Positions 38,201-51,088 of a stretch of 64,000 bases of DNA are shown here, piece by piece. Each line of letters begins with the position of its first letter. Position 1 is the stretch's first letter. Under the pieces are notes generated by a model, which was not told where the DNA came from, searched no databases, and was given only the letters and a program-made list of their open reading frames with translations. This DNA is from Hyaloperonospora brassicae (Eukaryota > Oomycota > Peronosporomycetes > Peronosporales > Peronosporaceae), in contig CANTFL010001058.1 of assembly GCA_947650285.1 (NCBI GenBank), positions 32,011 to 96,010 of the forward strand, given 5' to 3'. The position numbers and the translations under genes were made by a program.

Positions 38201-41200
38201 TTGAAAAGGAGACCACATTCGAGGTCTGTGCTTGTGTAAATATTGACACGATCATAAGAGTTTCACGTTTATCCTACATAATTGTGTTCAATCCAACCCG
38301 CTGCCCATGATGAATTTGATCGCTTAATGTTTCGAGTACGTTTAATCATGGCGACATGTGAACAAGTAAATTACAAATTGTTTTACAGAACGCGAAATGG
38401 TCCTCAAAGATAAAAATTTTGGTGATACATCACTAATGTAAGAGCTAAGTTTTATTCTTGCAAATCGTGCATTATTTTACAAGTTGATTCATGCACCTTT
38501 ATCGCATGCGTCGCTGTGTTGTAAGTGCTTCCACTACCTGTTCGTCCGTGCTACCTGGGGTTCAAGTGTTGTTACGAGAGAGAACGCACCCTCGTAAGAG
38601 CCCAATCCTTTCATTTTACGAAGGACATAAATACGTGTCACGAAGGATACATTTTCTTAATAGATGAGCATAAATGGGGGAGTAGTGACGAAAGTGATGA
38701 TGATCGAAAATGATCCTGAAGATATCAGCATTGTAGATAAAATGACGCTTTATTTATGCAGATGTTGATATTGCTGCAGTGGTCTTCGAGCGCACTGCAT
38801 ATAATAATATATTAATCTATCTAATGCATTCTAGACACCTAACGAATCATACAATTATTTAGCGCAATATATTATCCTTTAAGCGACTTAAAGGAAAATA
38901 ATAAAGGCGCTAGAAATGCATAAGGTAGTCCAGGAATATGAAAGCATTTTTTATCGTCTTTTGCCTCGAAAACGGCGTGTGTTAGAAGGCATTGTCAAAA
39001 CTATTTACAGCAGTATGTCGTTGTGAGAGCATCCCTAACCACGTTGCGTTCTGCGCCGAATCAGCCCTTCAAAACCAATCGAGATGCCGCGAAAAATACA
39101 TGCATTATCAGACTTAATTTAACATTCATTTATTTATTGTCAGTACGCGGCCTCTTTGAACAGAGAGGATGTCCTGTACAGTTTAAATGCTTTTACGTAT
39201 CCCATGTATCAAACTCATTTTTATTCGGCCGCAGAAGACGTTACATCTCCTCGATGATAAGAGGTTTTGATTAAATCGGACACTCGATATAAACGAAAAT
39301 GTAATGAATTGAATTTTCTGATAACTGTTTAATAATGAAACCTTACTTTTAATTTTTCCGTCATTATGTTTCGTTTGTAAAGTAAAGACCAACTATGCAC
39401 TATTATAATAGGCGCGCGGTACTGTCCATCGCGTAACACATCCGAATATCGATATAAAAAATTGTTCATTCTGTAACGCATCAATGTCCGTCTAGTAGTG
39501 TGTAATATACACCGACATTAACTATGGTAGACGAGAGTCGTCTTCGACGCTTTACTTGAGACGCATCTCACCCATCGTGTTTTAAAGAGACATCAAAATT
39601 CGACATGTGTTGTATGGGTGCGTCTATCCTCTTTTAACAGATAATTTAAGCCTTTTTGCAAGTGACATAGCCGTTTTAAGTCTCAGCAGGTCTCATGACA
39701 AAATTTATTGATAATGTAGTTTTGAATCCAAATCTTGAGTGCGTCACGCGCTTGTATCTAAATTTAACACATCACTACTATTGCGCTAATAGGAATACAC
39801 GGTACTTTAAACGAGGCGAAATGGTATACTCTACCATCATTTTTCTTAACTTAAAATGCCGACGCCGCTTGCGTACAAGTCTACCTAATAAGATATAAAC
39901 GATCTCGTTCTCGATCCATTCGAGAAAGTTGCATTCAGCACCATTCTAAGTTCTTTTGTCTTTTAGATACAAATCACAAGAAAATGCATCTAAAATGCGA
40001 TGAAAATCCTTCAGATTAATAAGAGATAATGATTTTAGCCCTTTACAATCCTCGTTGGGATCTATGTATCCCGCTTTATCTACTTCGCCTGGTTCACCAT
40101 CGATGTTATTGTTGCACAGCTCAATCGTTTACTTGGTTCATTTGAATGCCATCGAAACTTGACGCACGACATATGTCTCTTCATATATGTTACGTGTGGT
40201 TAAGAAAAAGCGCTCAAGTAGTGAGAGGGAGAGAGGAAATTTATCGAAGTTATAGAATTGGATTTTTCTAAATAAAACGATACGAGCTATTGTTCTGGAT
40301 TGCTCTTGCGTGTTTTAGCCAAAACAACTTACCCTACCTTCGCAATGGCTCGACCTTATTTATCTTGATGTCGCCACTAAAGACATAGTAAAAATAACGC
40401 TGGTAAGCGGGCACCCCGTTTAATTTAGTAAACGTAATGGTTCAGGCTATCAATTTCAGTTCGTCTTCGTATACGCCAGGATTAGTAGCTTTCGAGTCGA
40501 ATGCAACACTAGACTCACTAAAATGATGGTAATTACCTCGGATTCATCCTATTCACGTAATGTATAACCACATCCGGCTTCTACGATAACAGACGACTTC
40601 ACGCTGTTCTTCAGCGCTCTCGTATCGTCTTCTGATGCACGAAAGATGGACTTGCTCATCAATCAAAGAAAAATGTAGGAAAATGTGAATATTTCCAGCA
40701 AGTCCTCCAAATTTTTAAAGTTGATACAGCTTGTAGCAAAGAGTCATTGTTAAGCCATGGTATTAAAGGTCGACGAGAATATAAATGGAACGGGTTCAAT
40801 TCGTCACATTGCATCGACTTAAAATGTCAAAGTTAAAAATTATTGTGTTGACAACTTTCTCAAAGTGGCACTAGAAACAAATATATTTGGTGGCTGAGGC
40901 TATTAATATGTATCGGTCATCCTACTAAACAACAAAGGTCTGATAATTGATGGAATCGAGAAATGAAGATGACTCGAAAGTCTTATCTTATATAAATTTA
41001 ATATATTTGATGCAGAACACATATAAATTTTCTATAATTGATAAAGATACTATTGCACCTTAGCGCATTGTGTACTCTCTTCTGCTTTCATTTCTCTGCA
41101 CTTAAGTTTACGTAATAAAATTAGGCGCCTGCTTTCAATATTATCAGTTTACATAGGTACAAGATGTTGCAGTATAAGAATGATGTACCATTAGTATGTT

Positions 41201-44200
41201 CAAAAGTGGTGGAGATACATCTTCTTCTATGTGTGAATCTCGTTGCAATCTGTTTGCCATGTATCATCACTGTATAAATACGGCACATAATTTTCGTTGC
41301 CTGAGATAATCGTCTTTTCTGACGGAATTTTTTTGCAGATATATCCTTTGACAGATGTTATGATCGATCGACGATTTTATCGATAATTGTCTGTATACGA
41401 GCCAGGAGCTCAAGCAACATAAATCACATCTAATGGGATGTCGTACCAAGATCAAATTAACAGAAGATATAGACATTCAGATAAGTATGCAATGAAATTC
41501 TACGAGAAAAGATATCTTTATTAGGTTGCTTATCACATAACCACAACAAACAAGCACATTGAGACATCGCTCGTTGTGAAATCTTTGTAAACTATTTGAA
41601 CGGTATTAGAAAACGCTTTTTGCTATCACTTCTTTCGATATTAGTAGGCCAAAACTCACTTGAATCTGCATCGTATATAAAAGACGGGTATCTTTTCGTA
41701 AAGTTGCTCCATTTGGCAAGGCCAACACTCGTCTTTTACTTCAGCAATTTATTCTTGAGCGCAGAAACTGCAAAACGATTAACCATTCGACGCATTCACC
41801 ACGTCAAATTTCCACTTAGCCTTTACACAAACCATATCCTTCATCCCAATCACAAGCCCGAATCGTGATGAATTAGCACTCAAATGACTCGCTCATACCA
41901 GCGATCTGTAGTAGCCTACATATATCAAAGACCGGTATCCAGGTCGGTTCATACGGCTTAAATGACCTCAAGGTATGTTTTGCTTCTCTATTATAGTTTT
42001 TTGGAAAAAATATATCTTATTTACTTTAACTTCGGATGGATGATCTAATCGTGAGGCCAATTGAATAATAAAATGATTTCGATTAAATATTCCCTTGCCG
42101 GATAACAGTAAAAAAACAAATGACCACGCAGGTTTATCCGCATTAAAAGGGGCTGACGCTGCAATCAATACCGTAATTGTTTAAGAGCTGAGCGTGCATA
42201 TATAACTTTATGCTCTATAGCATCACACTTTGTCGGTTTATTTCGCTTATTTGTATTGACTACATACATATCAGCCTATTACGTATATATGCTTATAAAT
42301 ATTGATGTTTTACGTTGGCGATAAACCATACATCTTTAAGCATGTGTCGCGATTCAATACACAGCGTCATAATCCCTATTAATCAGCTGAAATTTTTGAA
42401 GATGAGTGGACAAATCAGTTGTGCGCCGGCGTGTTCTTTATTCAAGTTCATTAACCTAATGAATGATCGATAGCTGCCAAATTGGTCAAGAAACGTTTTA
42501 GAGTAATGACTTATTCGTAATTTTCACGTTTAGCAATTTTCCTTAGAAGCCAGCTTTTTTTTAACTACAACGTACATTAACATCAGTTCTTCACAATTTG
42601 CTCAAAGTCTTTCAAACAGCACGTTATATATCTGTTGTCGCTCAACCATTTTTCACTTATGTACTTCACGCAATATTGCTCACCATGGACATATTTGCTT
42701 GCGTGTAGTATATACCTAACTTTTGTTGTTTCAAGGTCGTTAAGGGGATTGTCATTTGCCTGGCATTAATATTTTATTGTGCAAATCAACAAGAATCATT
42801 TCGATCTATTGTTCGAACAAAGTATTAGTAAAGATTGTTATATCATTCCATTATCGGAGGCTGATATATTGCTTATAAAAGTTTTCACTCAATTAGCAAC
42901 AATGAATGGGCTTGAACCATTTTGTCAATAGGTGGTCAGTATACATGTTCATTTTTCATACTTTTATAAATGTAAGTAGTAGATATCCATTACACGACGA
43001 TACCTCTCAGTATCATGATTATAAAAGGCAAATAGAAATTCATTGATGCTTTAGTCGATCGTGTATCGCAGTCAGTGAGAGTGATCTATAGAGAAGTTGC
43101 GCTGAGAATACGGATTACACTCCAATATGTACCCTTGGACACAATTGTTCTTTTTCGATAATTATTAAAACAAATATTGCACAGATGTCGAGCAGCAAGG
43201 ATTGTTAGGAAGGACTCATCGTCAATCTCAATTCCGATGTCATAAATTTACATAACAGGGCATCGAGAAAAGGGATACGTTTTTTTCACCAAATAATTGT
43301 TTACATATAAGTTGCAATGACACAGGAATATATGCCTTTACTTGGAGCGATTGTATTCGGTAAGCAGGATGTTTGAAATTCTTTAACAGGAAACAAGCTG
43401 ATCCGACGCTAGACTGCTGAAATGTGACGACTCGAAACGTTTATTATACACACCTCGTGATTTAATGTTGTTCCAGAAGAGATTTAAATCGCTCGTCAAA
43501 ATTGTCAACGTCATCGTAGCCCTTTGCATTGAATTTGACTAACCTTTTGTAGCTTAATTTACGAGATGTGGCATTGAGATCTTACTCAGTCATATGCACG
43601 CAAAATTATTTCGCGCAATGATTTACAAGTCCAGCTCGAATTCAAGCTTTGGAACCTTTTATGTCCTATCAGCGAGCTTCCAATCAGATAAAAAACGTAA
43701 AATACAGTTTTGTTTGTCGAGAGCACCGCATCTTAGTCCGACTTGGTACGTCTTTTATGCCTCATGATATACCCGATCTCAATCGCTGAGCTCACATTTA
43801 TTGCGTTTTATAGCACTATACCTCCTTTTATTTTTAATATCAACCGATGAAAACGAACGATTGACCCGTTATAGCTACAAGTGACTATAAATGCAGCAAA
43901 TGTCAAAACATCGTTTTCTACAGTCAATTAGTTCTCCCGTCCACCATAACCACAACTTTAAGCAACTTGCCTTGTTTGAACGATAAGAACTCTTTTGTTT
44001 CATGTCGCGTCGATCGTTGTAGTTGATACAAGTCAGATGTTTAGCTTGCTTATACTTCGTGGTTTCCTCGCATTTATCTGCTCACGTTTACAAAAAGTTC
44101 ACCTCATAAATGCTAGCTCGAGTGCTTTGCTTTAGCTATGTTACTTTAGTGAGATAAAATTTCGATCGCGCCACCGAGTTTGAAAAGACAGTAACTGCAG

Positions 44201-45940
44201 CTTCACCTATCCAAATGGTAATTTGTAATAGAGGATCCTGAAACATGACCATTAAATTTGTTAATGTCACTGCGTGTTTATTTCGGTACATTACATTTTC
44301 GGATATTACCATTGACCGGAATATATATATTGGCTTAGACCAATACATATAAAACGAAATTTTTGATCATTACGGGCTACACTATCGTAGGTGATCAGAT
44401 ATATATGAGACCGTATGGAATTTAATAGAAGTAATCAAGGGTTTATAAATATCACATTGATGAGATTTCTATATATAGTCGAAATAATCTGTGTGCGTTC
44501 ATCTGACGTTTATAATGGTCTAAAAGATCTTCTACATGACGCGATGGTTTCGCACATGCTCACACTGTTTTCAGTATAGGCTCGTGTGCCCGTCACATGT
44601 AAAGCTTTTTAATAGGATATGTAGCTGTATTCACGTATTATTAGGGCTATAACCATCGATCTTTCATAAACCATTCATTATCCTTATTTTTACGTACAAT
44701 GTGGTTTCAAATTCACCATTTATATGCTCCACTATTTATTTTCTGCATCTTTGATTACGTATTGATTTAATATAGAGAATGGTAGATTCGAAAAACTACG
44801 TCAATACTGAATCAGGATTGGGTAGAATAGTCCCAATTTTTTAAAGCAATTAGCGCACTTACTTTTCAATTTCAGGCATATTTACAGAATAAACGACTTG
44901 AACGAGATGGTATTTGTTATCGTTGTTAAATGATTTGTTGTAGATTAGCTGTCATCGCAAGATCCCATGAAACAATTACTACACGTATATAATCATAGTT
45001 TCTAACGGAAGGGGTACTGGTAGTTGAAAAAGGATTTTGAAAGTATGTGTGTTGCGCACCATCTAATTTTTAGCTTGCCATCACAGCAGATCTCATTTTT
45101 TTTGGTTACATCTCAAAAGGATTTTTACCTTATATACTTAGTTCATCAGGTTGGCGAACGTATTCTCAAGTATGGCTAGCGACAAAATATAGGTGCTTAA
45201 AAATTTTGGCATATGCAGCAGGTTCTAATCGTCAAAATGTTCAACTTGATCACCTGATGTAGCTTAATATACGAGGAATGCATGTCTACATCTTAAGTAT
45301 AAGCCCATCCAAGAGTGTTTTTATGAAGCTGGTGATACAGGTTTTTACAAATGAACATGCATTTGTGATGGACAAACGCTGCTCACTCGCACATCGTATG
45401 AACTTCGAGTTGCAACAGTTTGAACCGGAGGTGGTCCAATCAGGTAAGAACTGGAACGAGGTTTTTATAATTTTACTTTGTGCGATCGATGCCGTTGCTT
45501 GAATGAATACAAATAGCACCGTTATTGAAGCATGACGTACTCATACATACTAACTTATTAGTGCGACTTGGACGTCTCTTTTCCGACCTGTATTAATAGC
45601 CGAACGGTGAGACCGACACGACGGCAAACATTTTTCTGTAATCGTCTGGTTTTGCAAATTCGTAAAAAATGTTTGTCGAATACATGGATAAATACTCATT
45701 TCGATGTGCTCTTTAATTTGCACGTCTTCACTGTTAATGTCGTAGCATGATGACAGGACCGATCATTTGGTCAATTTGTGTGCTGACGGGTCACAGGCAG
45801 CGTTTGCTACTGGTCGCATTATTTTCCGAACGAAAGAAATGTATGATCATTCGTCATGTATCGTTTAAAATCGAAGGTCGTTCGAGCTTTCTTGATCAGA
45901 TGTAGATGGCTTTCTACCGGGATTGTTGAATCGAAAGTGA
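35231..45940. other. AT-rich gene-free block
   Basis: As in the first block, all frames are closed within about 100 codons and none shows a domain. An inverted repeat with arms of about 15 bp (CGGCAAACATTTTT and its inverse) lies at 45622-45680. No LTR, TIR or tRNA gene is seen. Confidence 0.7.
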
Positions 45941-46117
45941 GTTGTATTCATTAGGGCTTTGGGATTCGAAACCAATGGCAGTCAGAAGCCGATGGCTCTC
46001 AGCCACCGATGCTACCTGTCTTTTCTCCTACTTGACTTTTAGTCCTACTGTTGAGTAATTACTATCTTGTCAGACATATGTCGTAAAACCTCCGCTTATC
46101 CAGAATGGTATAATCTG

Positions 46118-46206
46118 TACCTTTCACAGACTTGCCCGAACCGAGGCTCGAACCCGCAGTAACATCTTGGTAAATTCTTTGGTAGACGACTGAGCCATTC
46201 GATGAC
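46118..46206 (-). repeat. tRNA-like sequence, possible SINE head
   Basis: On the minus strand a pol III A box-like TGGCTCAGTCGT is followed about 40 nt later by a B box-like GGGTTCGAGCCTC. Bases around them can form part of an acceptor stem (about 5 of 7 pairs) and a T stem (4 of 5), but no clean cloverleaf. A second, weaker tRNA-like part with GGTTTCGAATCCC lies downstream near 45950-46010. A tRNA-derived SINE or tRNA pseudogene is the best guess; tRNA-derived SINEs are known in Phytophthora. Confidence 0.4.
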
Positions 46207-46280
46207 TTCATTAAGGTAAAATTCCCAAACATGTTAAGCCTGCAACAACTCCAAATATACAAAATATACGATACACACAT

Positions 46281-47852
46281 CGCAACATCACTTACTAGCA
46301 GTATCTAGCATACGTTGGCAACTCATCAGATAGGCGGCTAATCTTCCCCCAAATGTCTTGTCAATCTTATGAGAATATTCTTAACGATCTGGGCAACTGT
46401 CAATCCCACTGCGTAGTCTGGTATTGAGCGGCATAATGGACGGTAGACACTATCATCGCAACAAAGGTTCCTATTGATGTAATGGACAAAATATAGATAA
46501 TCGTATGGCTACTTTAGATGAGCGCTGTCGGTGATCGGCCATTACTCTCTTCGACGGAGATACTCAACCTAATTAACGATTTTGCGGGAAACACTGCTGA
46601 TACTGCGGTTGGAAAAGAACATGAATGATCTCTTTATTTCTCATATGATTGAACCTTCCTCGCAACTCTTCTTCATCGAACGGTAATAAGCGAGTCATTG
46701 ACATTTTGACGGCCTCATTTTGATCAAAATTTACATCTTTTGTTAAAGAGCCCTAGAGCTGAACGACTTATGTATGGCCGTGATGTGTCGACTACAAGGA
46801 CGATTAGATAAGAATTGTATCTGGGTCGACCTCAAGGCAATTTAATTATGTACCATGCTAAACATAGGCATCTCCGTGTGACCCATGCATTACGTTTATT
46901 TGCTAGTAAAGATACCATGTTCGCTCAAGCTAAAGATTTCGTAAAACATTATCGATAGCAGCCGTTACTTTATTTGCGCGTGCTGTACCAGAAGTCCCGT
47001 TTTAATAACCTTGTTATACGTCAAATTTTGACGTGTATTAACTAAATACCTCTAAGACAAGTTCTTTTTCATTTCATTATTTCTACAAACGCACTTCGGG
47101 TACGTTTATGAAGAGTTATGCTCAATGTTGACACGTTGAGTTTTATCTGTTGACAAGGCACACCGAACGTATTTGTTATTGAATCAAACGTTCTCGTGTA
47201 TCGGACATCAGTTGCTACTTACCCGTACACGAAAACCTTAGCTAAACGTACGTAACTCGTACACGTAGTGCAGCTTTCAGCTGGTGAGTCGTTGCCAGAA
47301 GGCTACAATGTGGTGATGAATTGCGTAGGTAGGATATCGTTTCTTGAACGATGAAGGCTTATAGTATAAGTAGGCATATGTGGTTCTGGTAAGAAACATA
47401 AGAAAAAAGGAGCTTATTCAATACACCACCTCGGTAATTTTCTGAAACTCAACATCTTCTCTGTTGGCTTTTACTGAGCCTAAATAATGATAAGTTGTAG
47501 AACTGTGAGTGAGTTCATCAATAGCGGGGCCACTGACTTCGATAAAAATTTCACGTATACAAGCTTAAGCATAGCGTAAAAAGCTCCTTGAGGTATTTGG
47601 TCATAAATATATGTCTGCGCTAGCCACTGCCGCATCTAGTGCTGCTCGGCGAGAACAGCGCCAGTTTTATGTAGTTTCCTTTAATATTGTCAGCACTCAG
47701 TACCACTTATTGTCAGGAGACTAAAAACTACTCGTGTGCGGGACAAGTCACCTCGATGGGTAGGTCCAACGTCTTTGGATGAATTTGATCCATTGTTTAA
47801 TGATTTGAGATTAGTTTATGACTTTAGTCACGATTGTGAATATTGATGAATC
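46281..47852. other. AT-leaning spacer up to element B
   Basis: I see no convincing gene or repeat. Open frames are short and without domains. Confidence 0.5.
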
Positions 47853-49027
47853 TGTGGTGGAGTCTTGATCACAATTCTCTTGTGATCCCGACTCTCCACT
47901 GGCTCCCGGACGACCGACTAACGGAAGGGGTATCCCGATTCCAAGTTCTGTATGTTCTTGCTCACCCTGTGTAATTGTCGGTGTGGCGGGTTGCGCTCTT
48001 CTTGGTGGACTGAGGATGAAGCTGAACATGACCGTATTACGGATAGGTGTTGATTGGGTGGAAATGCTTCACCCGGCCAAACGTAGGTGCGGATCGCGTG
48101 GAAATTCTTCACTCGATCGCTTGTAACTTGGGCGCTCTCCCAGAGTCGCCTTTTCTAGGGGTGATGCTTGATACGCGAGCCTTCTGACCACTTGAGCCGC
48201 CTCGCGATCTTGAATCTGAACCGTAGGGTTCACTGCGTATTATCGCAGTTGAGGGGGGGGGTGAGAATTGACTTCCGCCCGGCCAAACAGTCCAAGGGAG
48301 AAGTTCGCTTCGACGTGGGTGACTCTCTATTCAACGGAAGGCCTAAGATCCTTCCCGGGAGAAGTCGACGCGTGTCTTTCATTGCGAATTCAATCCTTTA
48401 TAATGTCAACCAACCAAGTCCTAAACCTATGACTATGCCTTTCTGTTCGCTAGGTCTGCCGTTGCCTGTCGCCTGTCAATGTCATTCGCCTCTTGCATCA
48501 TGTGTTCCACAGCAGATAATCCATAGTGGATCGCCCCATACCGGATTGCCCCATACCGGATCGCAGAGTACCGGATCGCCCCATACCGGATCGCAGAGTA
48601 CCGGATCGCGGTATGTGATCCACACCAATTACGTGATATACACCAATTATATATCCACACCAATGACGTACCCGGCGGATCGCGAGTCAGCGGGTCGCGG
48701 GGTGGCGGATCGCGGTATGTGATCCACGCCGGGTACATGATCCACTCTCCCAGCTTGCTTCCATTTTCACCTACATCCCATTACCTCTATCGATCCAGTG
48801 CTCCACTTGACATTAACCCCTTGAATGATCCAGTTCTTGTACAATTGGTGATCCAAAACTTTGATCGCAGATCGCGATCGGCCAATTATCGATCTTCGAC
48901 TATACTCCTTCTCGACCGTTAGGTAGATCCATCCGAATAACTTCAACAGTCATTTTCTGTCACTCTTTCGTCTGATTTCATCCTGCGTACCAACGCCACG
49001 GTTAAATCTCGTGATCACTTTACCACA
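47853..49027 (-). repeat. 3' LTR of element B
   Basis: It is 1,175 bp. On the plus strand it begins TGTGGTGGAGTC, the inverse of the LTR end CTCCACCACA of A, and finishes CTTTACCACA, the inverse of A's TGTGGCAAAG start. Internal blocks match A's LTR in inverse order, including TGTCAACCAACCAA near 48404 and GATCCTTCCCGGGAGAAG near 48347. The tandem-repeat core differs from that of A. Confidence 0.82.
48525..48735. repeat. GGATCGC tandem array in the B LTR
   Basis: About five 15-bp units alternate CCCCATACCGGATCG and AGAGTACCGGATCG, followed by looser GGATCGCGG motifs. It occupies the same LTR position as the 19-bp array of element A but has a different unit. Both arrays contain GGATC. Confidence 0.75.
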
Positions 49028-49042
49028 ATCGTCCCCTGCACC
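49028..49042 (-). other. Polypurine tract of element B
   Basis: On the minus strand GGTGCAGGGGACGAT abuts the LTR. The same tract, GGTGCAGGGGACGGT, precedes the right LTR of A. Confidence 0.7.
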
Positions 49043-49209
49043 GTTAGTCGACAAACGGTGTCGACCCAGCTGCGCATCCTCTTGTATCTTGACCTCTATT
49101 GACTTTCAGACCACCTCGGAACTGAAATTTGGCTGGTCATGTCTCATCGTAACGCTACCCACGATTCTCCTTATCGTGTGGACGCCATAGACATTCTTGT
49201 TGAATGTCG

Positions 49210-49935
49210 ATCGTCCTTGTTGAGCGGGTCTTGCAACCCCATATCTTCGGTTGGGCTCGCATCTTGCTGATTGCTGAACCAGTCTTGTGCCCCACAATCC
49301 TCCACCATGATCCCATCTGGATGATTGGTGGACTGCCTATGAACCCGACAAGACTTATCAGGATTGCTGTCATTGAAGACAATCGACTCGCAAACTAGTT
49401 GCTCGGACCGATGTTGCGCTTGATTGTTTCCCTTTCTGGTTCTGATCAATTAGATCACCGCCAGTGTCTTTACCACCTCCTTCCTTCCAACTCGTCGTCG
49501 GTTGTTATCGCCACAAATCTTTTGACCTGTCTGCTTCACCATCCTTGACCCCACAATCCTCAACCATGATCCCGTCTGGGTGATGAAGAAACTGTCTATG
49601 AACCTGACTAGCCTCATCAGAAATGCGGTCATCGATGACATTCGACTCGCAAGCTAATTGCTTGGATCGGTGTTGCGCTTGATCGCTTCCCCCTTAGGTT
49701 CTGATCAAATACATATCCGCCAGTGACTTTACCTTCTTCTTCCTTTCAAAATGTCGTTGGTAGTCATCACCGCAAATCTTTTGGCCTTTTTTCTGGATCA
49801 TCTTTGTTTCTTTCAATCCTCGACCTTGATCGCGTATGGATGATGGGTGGACCTTCTATGAATCAGATCAGCTATCTCGTGATAGGCATCCTCGATTGCA
49901 ATAGTCTCTACATTACCGACCACTTTACTTAATCT
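49210..49935. repeat. About 260-bp tandem repeat, nearly three copies
   Basis: Anchor phrases recur at 49290 (CCCCACAATCCTCCACCATG), 49549 (CCCCACAATCCTCAACCATG) and 49811 (TTTCAATCCTCGACCTTG), a spacing of 259-262 bp. CAAATCTTTTG, TTCTGATCAA and CTATGAA also recur at this period. The copies have diverged clearly. They lie between chromodomain and 3' LTR of B, where A has its antisense coding region. Confidence 0.75.
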
Positions 49936-50067
49936 ATCACGCGCTTAAAAGCCTTCAATTATCTCTCTTTCAGTATCAAAAACAAAGCTACCTTCATTAA
50001 TCAAAGAGCTTTCATCGTTTCTTCTTCGTCGATCATCACTTGACCTTATCTCATTTGCCTTTTCTAA

Positions 50068-51088
50068 TTACTCACTGCGATCGGGTTTGACACCCTGGAT
50101 CGCCACACACAACTTTTCCCTATGTTTACATCTGCAACCTTCTTGCAGGCAACTTCCATTTCGACCCATCGGGTATTCATCCACCGCTGCTTCGTGTGAT
50201 TGCATCACCTCGAATCGATACTTGCTGAACCGATCGCGATCGAACTCTTGCAGCAAGGCCCCACAGTTCAATTCGACCTCATCTATGCAAGTCGGATCGA
50301 CCGATTCCTTCCATTGCACCAAATACTGGCGCTGCACTCTGCTAAAACGGGCCCGTCCGCCGGATCGCACATCCAATATCTTCTCGACTTCAAATTCATC
50401 TTCATCCAATGTACGTTCCCAGCTATCTTCCGGTAGCAGGGATTTGTCCAAATCTAAAGGATCCGCCTCTTCCACGTTCGGCAATTTTTTGGCCGATCCG
50501 GGAAAGTCTTCACCCGCTTAAGCTTGGATATATGTACCAACGGGAATAATCGATTCAGTGTATTCGAGATCTCCAAACGTTCTGCGTTTCTCCCGCAAAG
50601 TTTCATAACCCGGAATGACCATGCCACATATGTGCCAGATTTAGGGTGTAACCTTCTTTCACTCGATCCAAATAGAGCCATGCTTGCGATCCAACCTCGA
50701 TCTCATGCGATCCGTCCTCAGTATTGTGTCGGTCGGCCGATCTTGGATCGAGATCCGTAGAAGATCGTTAACGGATTATCGCGCTCTCCGGTAATTACGT
50801 TGCATATAATAACGCCATCTTCTTGGATCTTGGTTCCGTCTTTTTGTGCTTTTAAGAGGCAAAATCGCTTCCAGCGTCGATCGTAGGTCCCAACCGTCGA
50901 TCAGGTAGAATGGCGTATCTCCCTGTACGCGATCCTGTGCTGTTTTGATGGCGAACGTAAACCTCTCTGCGTAAGCGTCCCAATCCTTCTGATCCGTATC
51001 TTTGACGTACATCTTCAACTCCCTCGTCAAGGTCTGCACCATTCTTTCTGCTGTTACATTCGCATGAAGTCGATTAGCCATAGTAGCA
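50068..51088 (-). pseudogene. Element B integrase end and chromodomain (truncated)
   Basis: The piece begins mid-integrase after the third catalytic region (ATMANRLHANVTAERMVQ, where the Glu lies in AERM) and continues through DTPFYLIDGWD. After frame changes it reads PLVHISKLKRVKTFPDRP and a chromodomain: FEVEKILDVRSGGRARFS, YLVQWKESVDPTCIDE, LNCGALLQEFDRDRF. Chromodomains in retrotransposons bind modified histones and steer integration. The chromodomain is more intact than in element A. The 5' side is cut by the insertion of A. Confidence 0.85.

Larger units (their letters stand above)
47853..51088 (-). mobile_element. Element B: gypsy (A/B family), 3' portion
   Basis: On the minus strand this is the end of an LTR retrotransposon: integrase C-terminal half, chromodomain, a 3' noncoding region and the 3' LTR. 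It stops abruptly inside the integrase core at 51088, where the LTR of element A begins. The rest of B must therefore lie to the right of A, outside the window. Its LTR ends (TGTGGTAAAG and CCACCACA) and polypurine tract match those of A, so both belong to one family. Confidence 0.88.
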
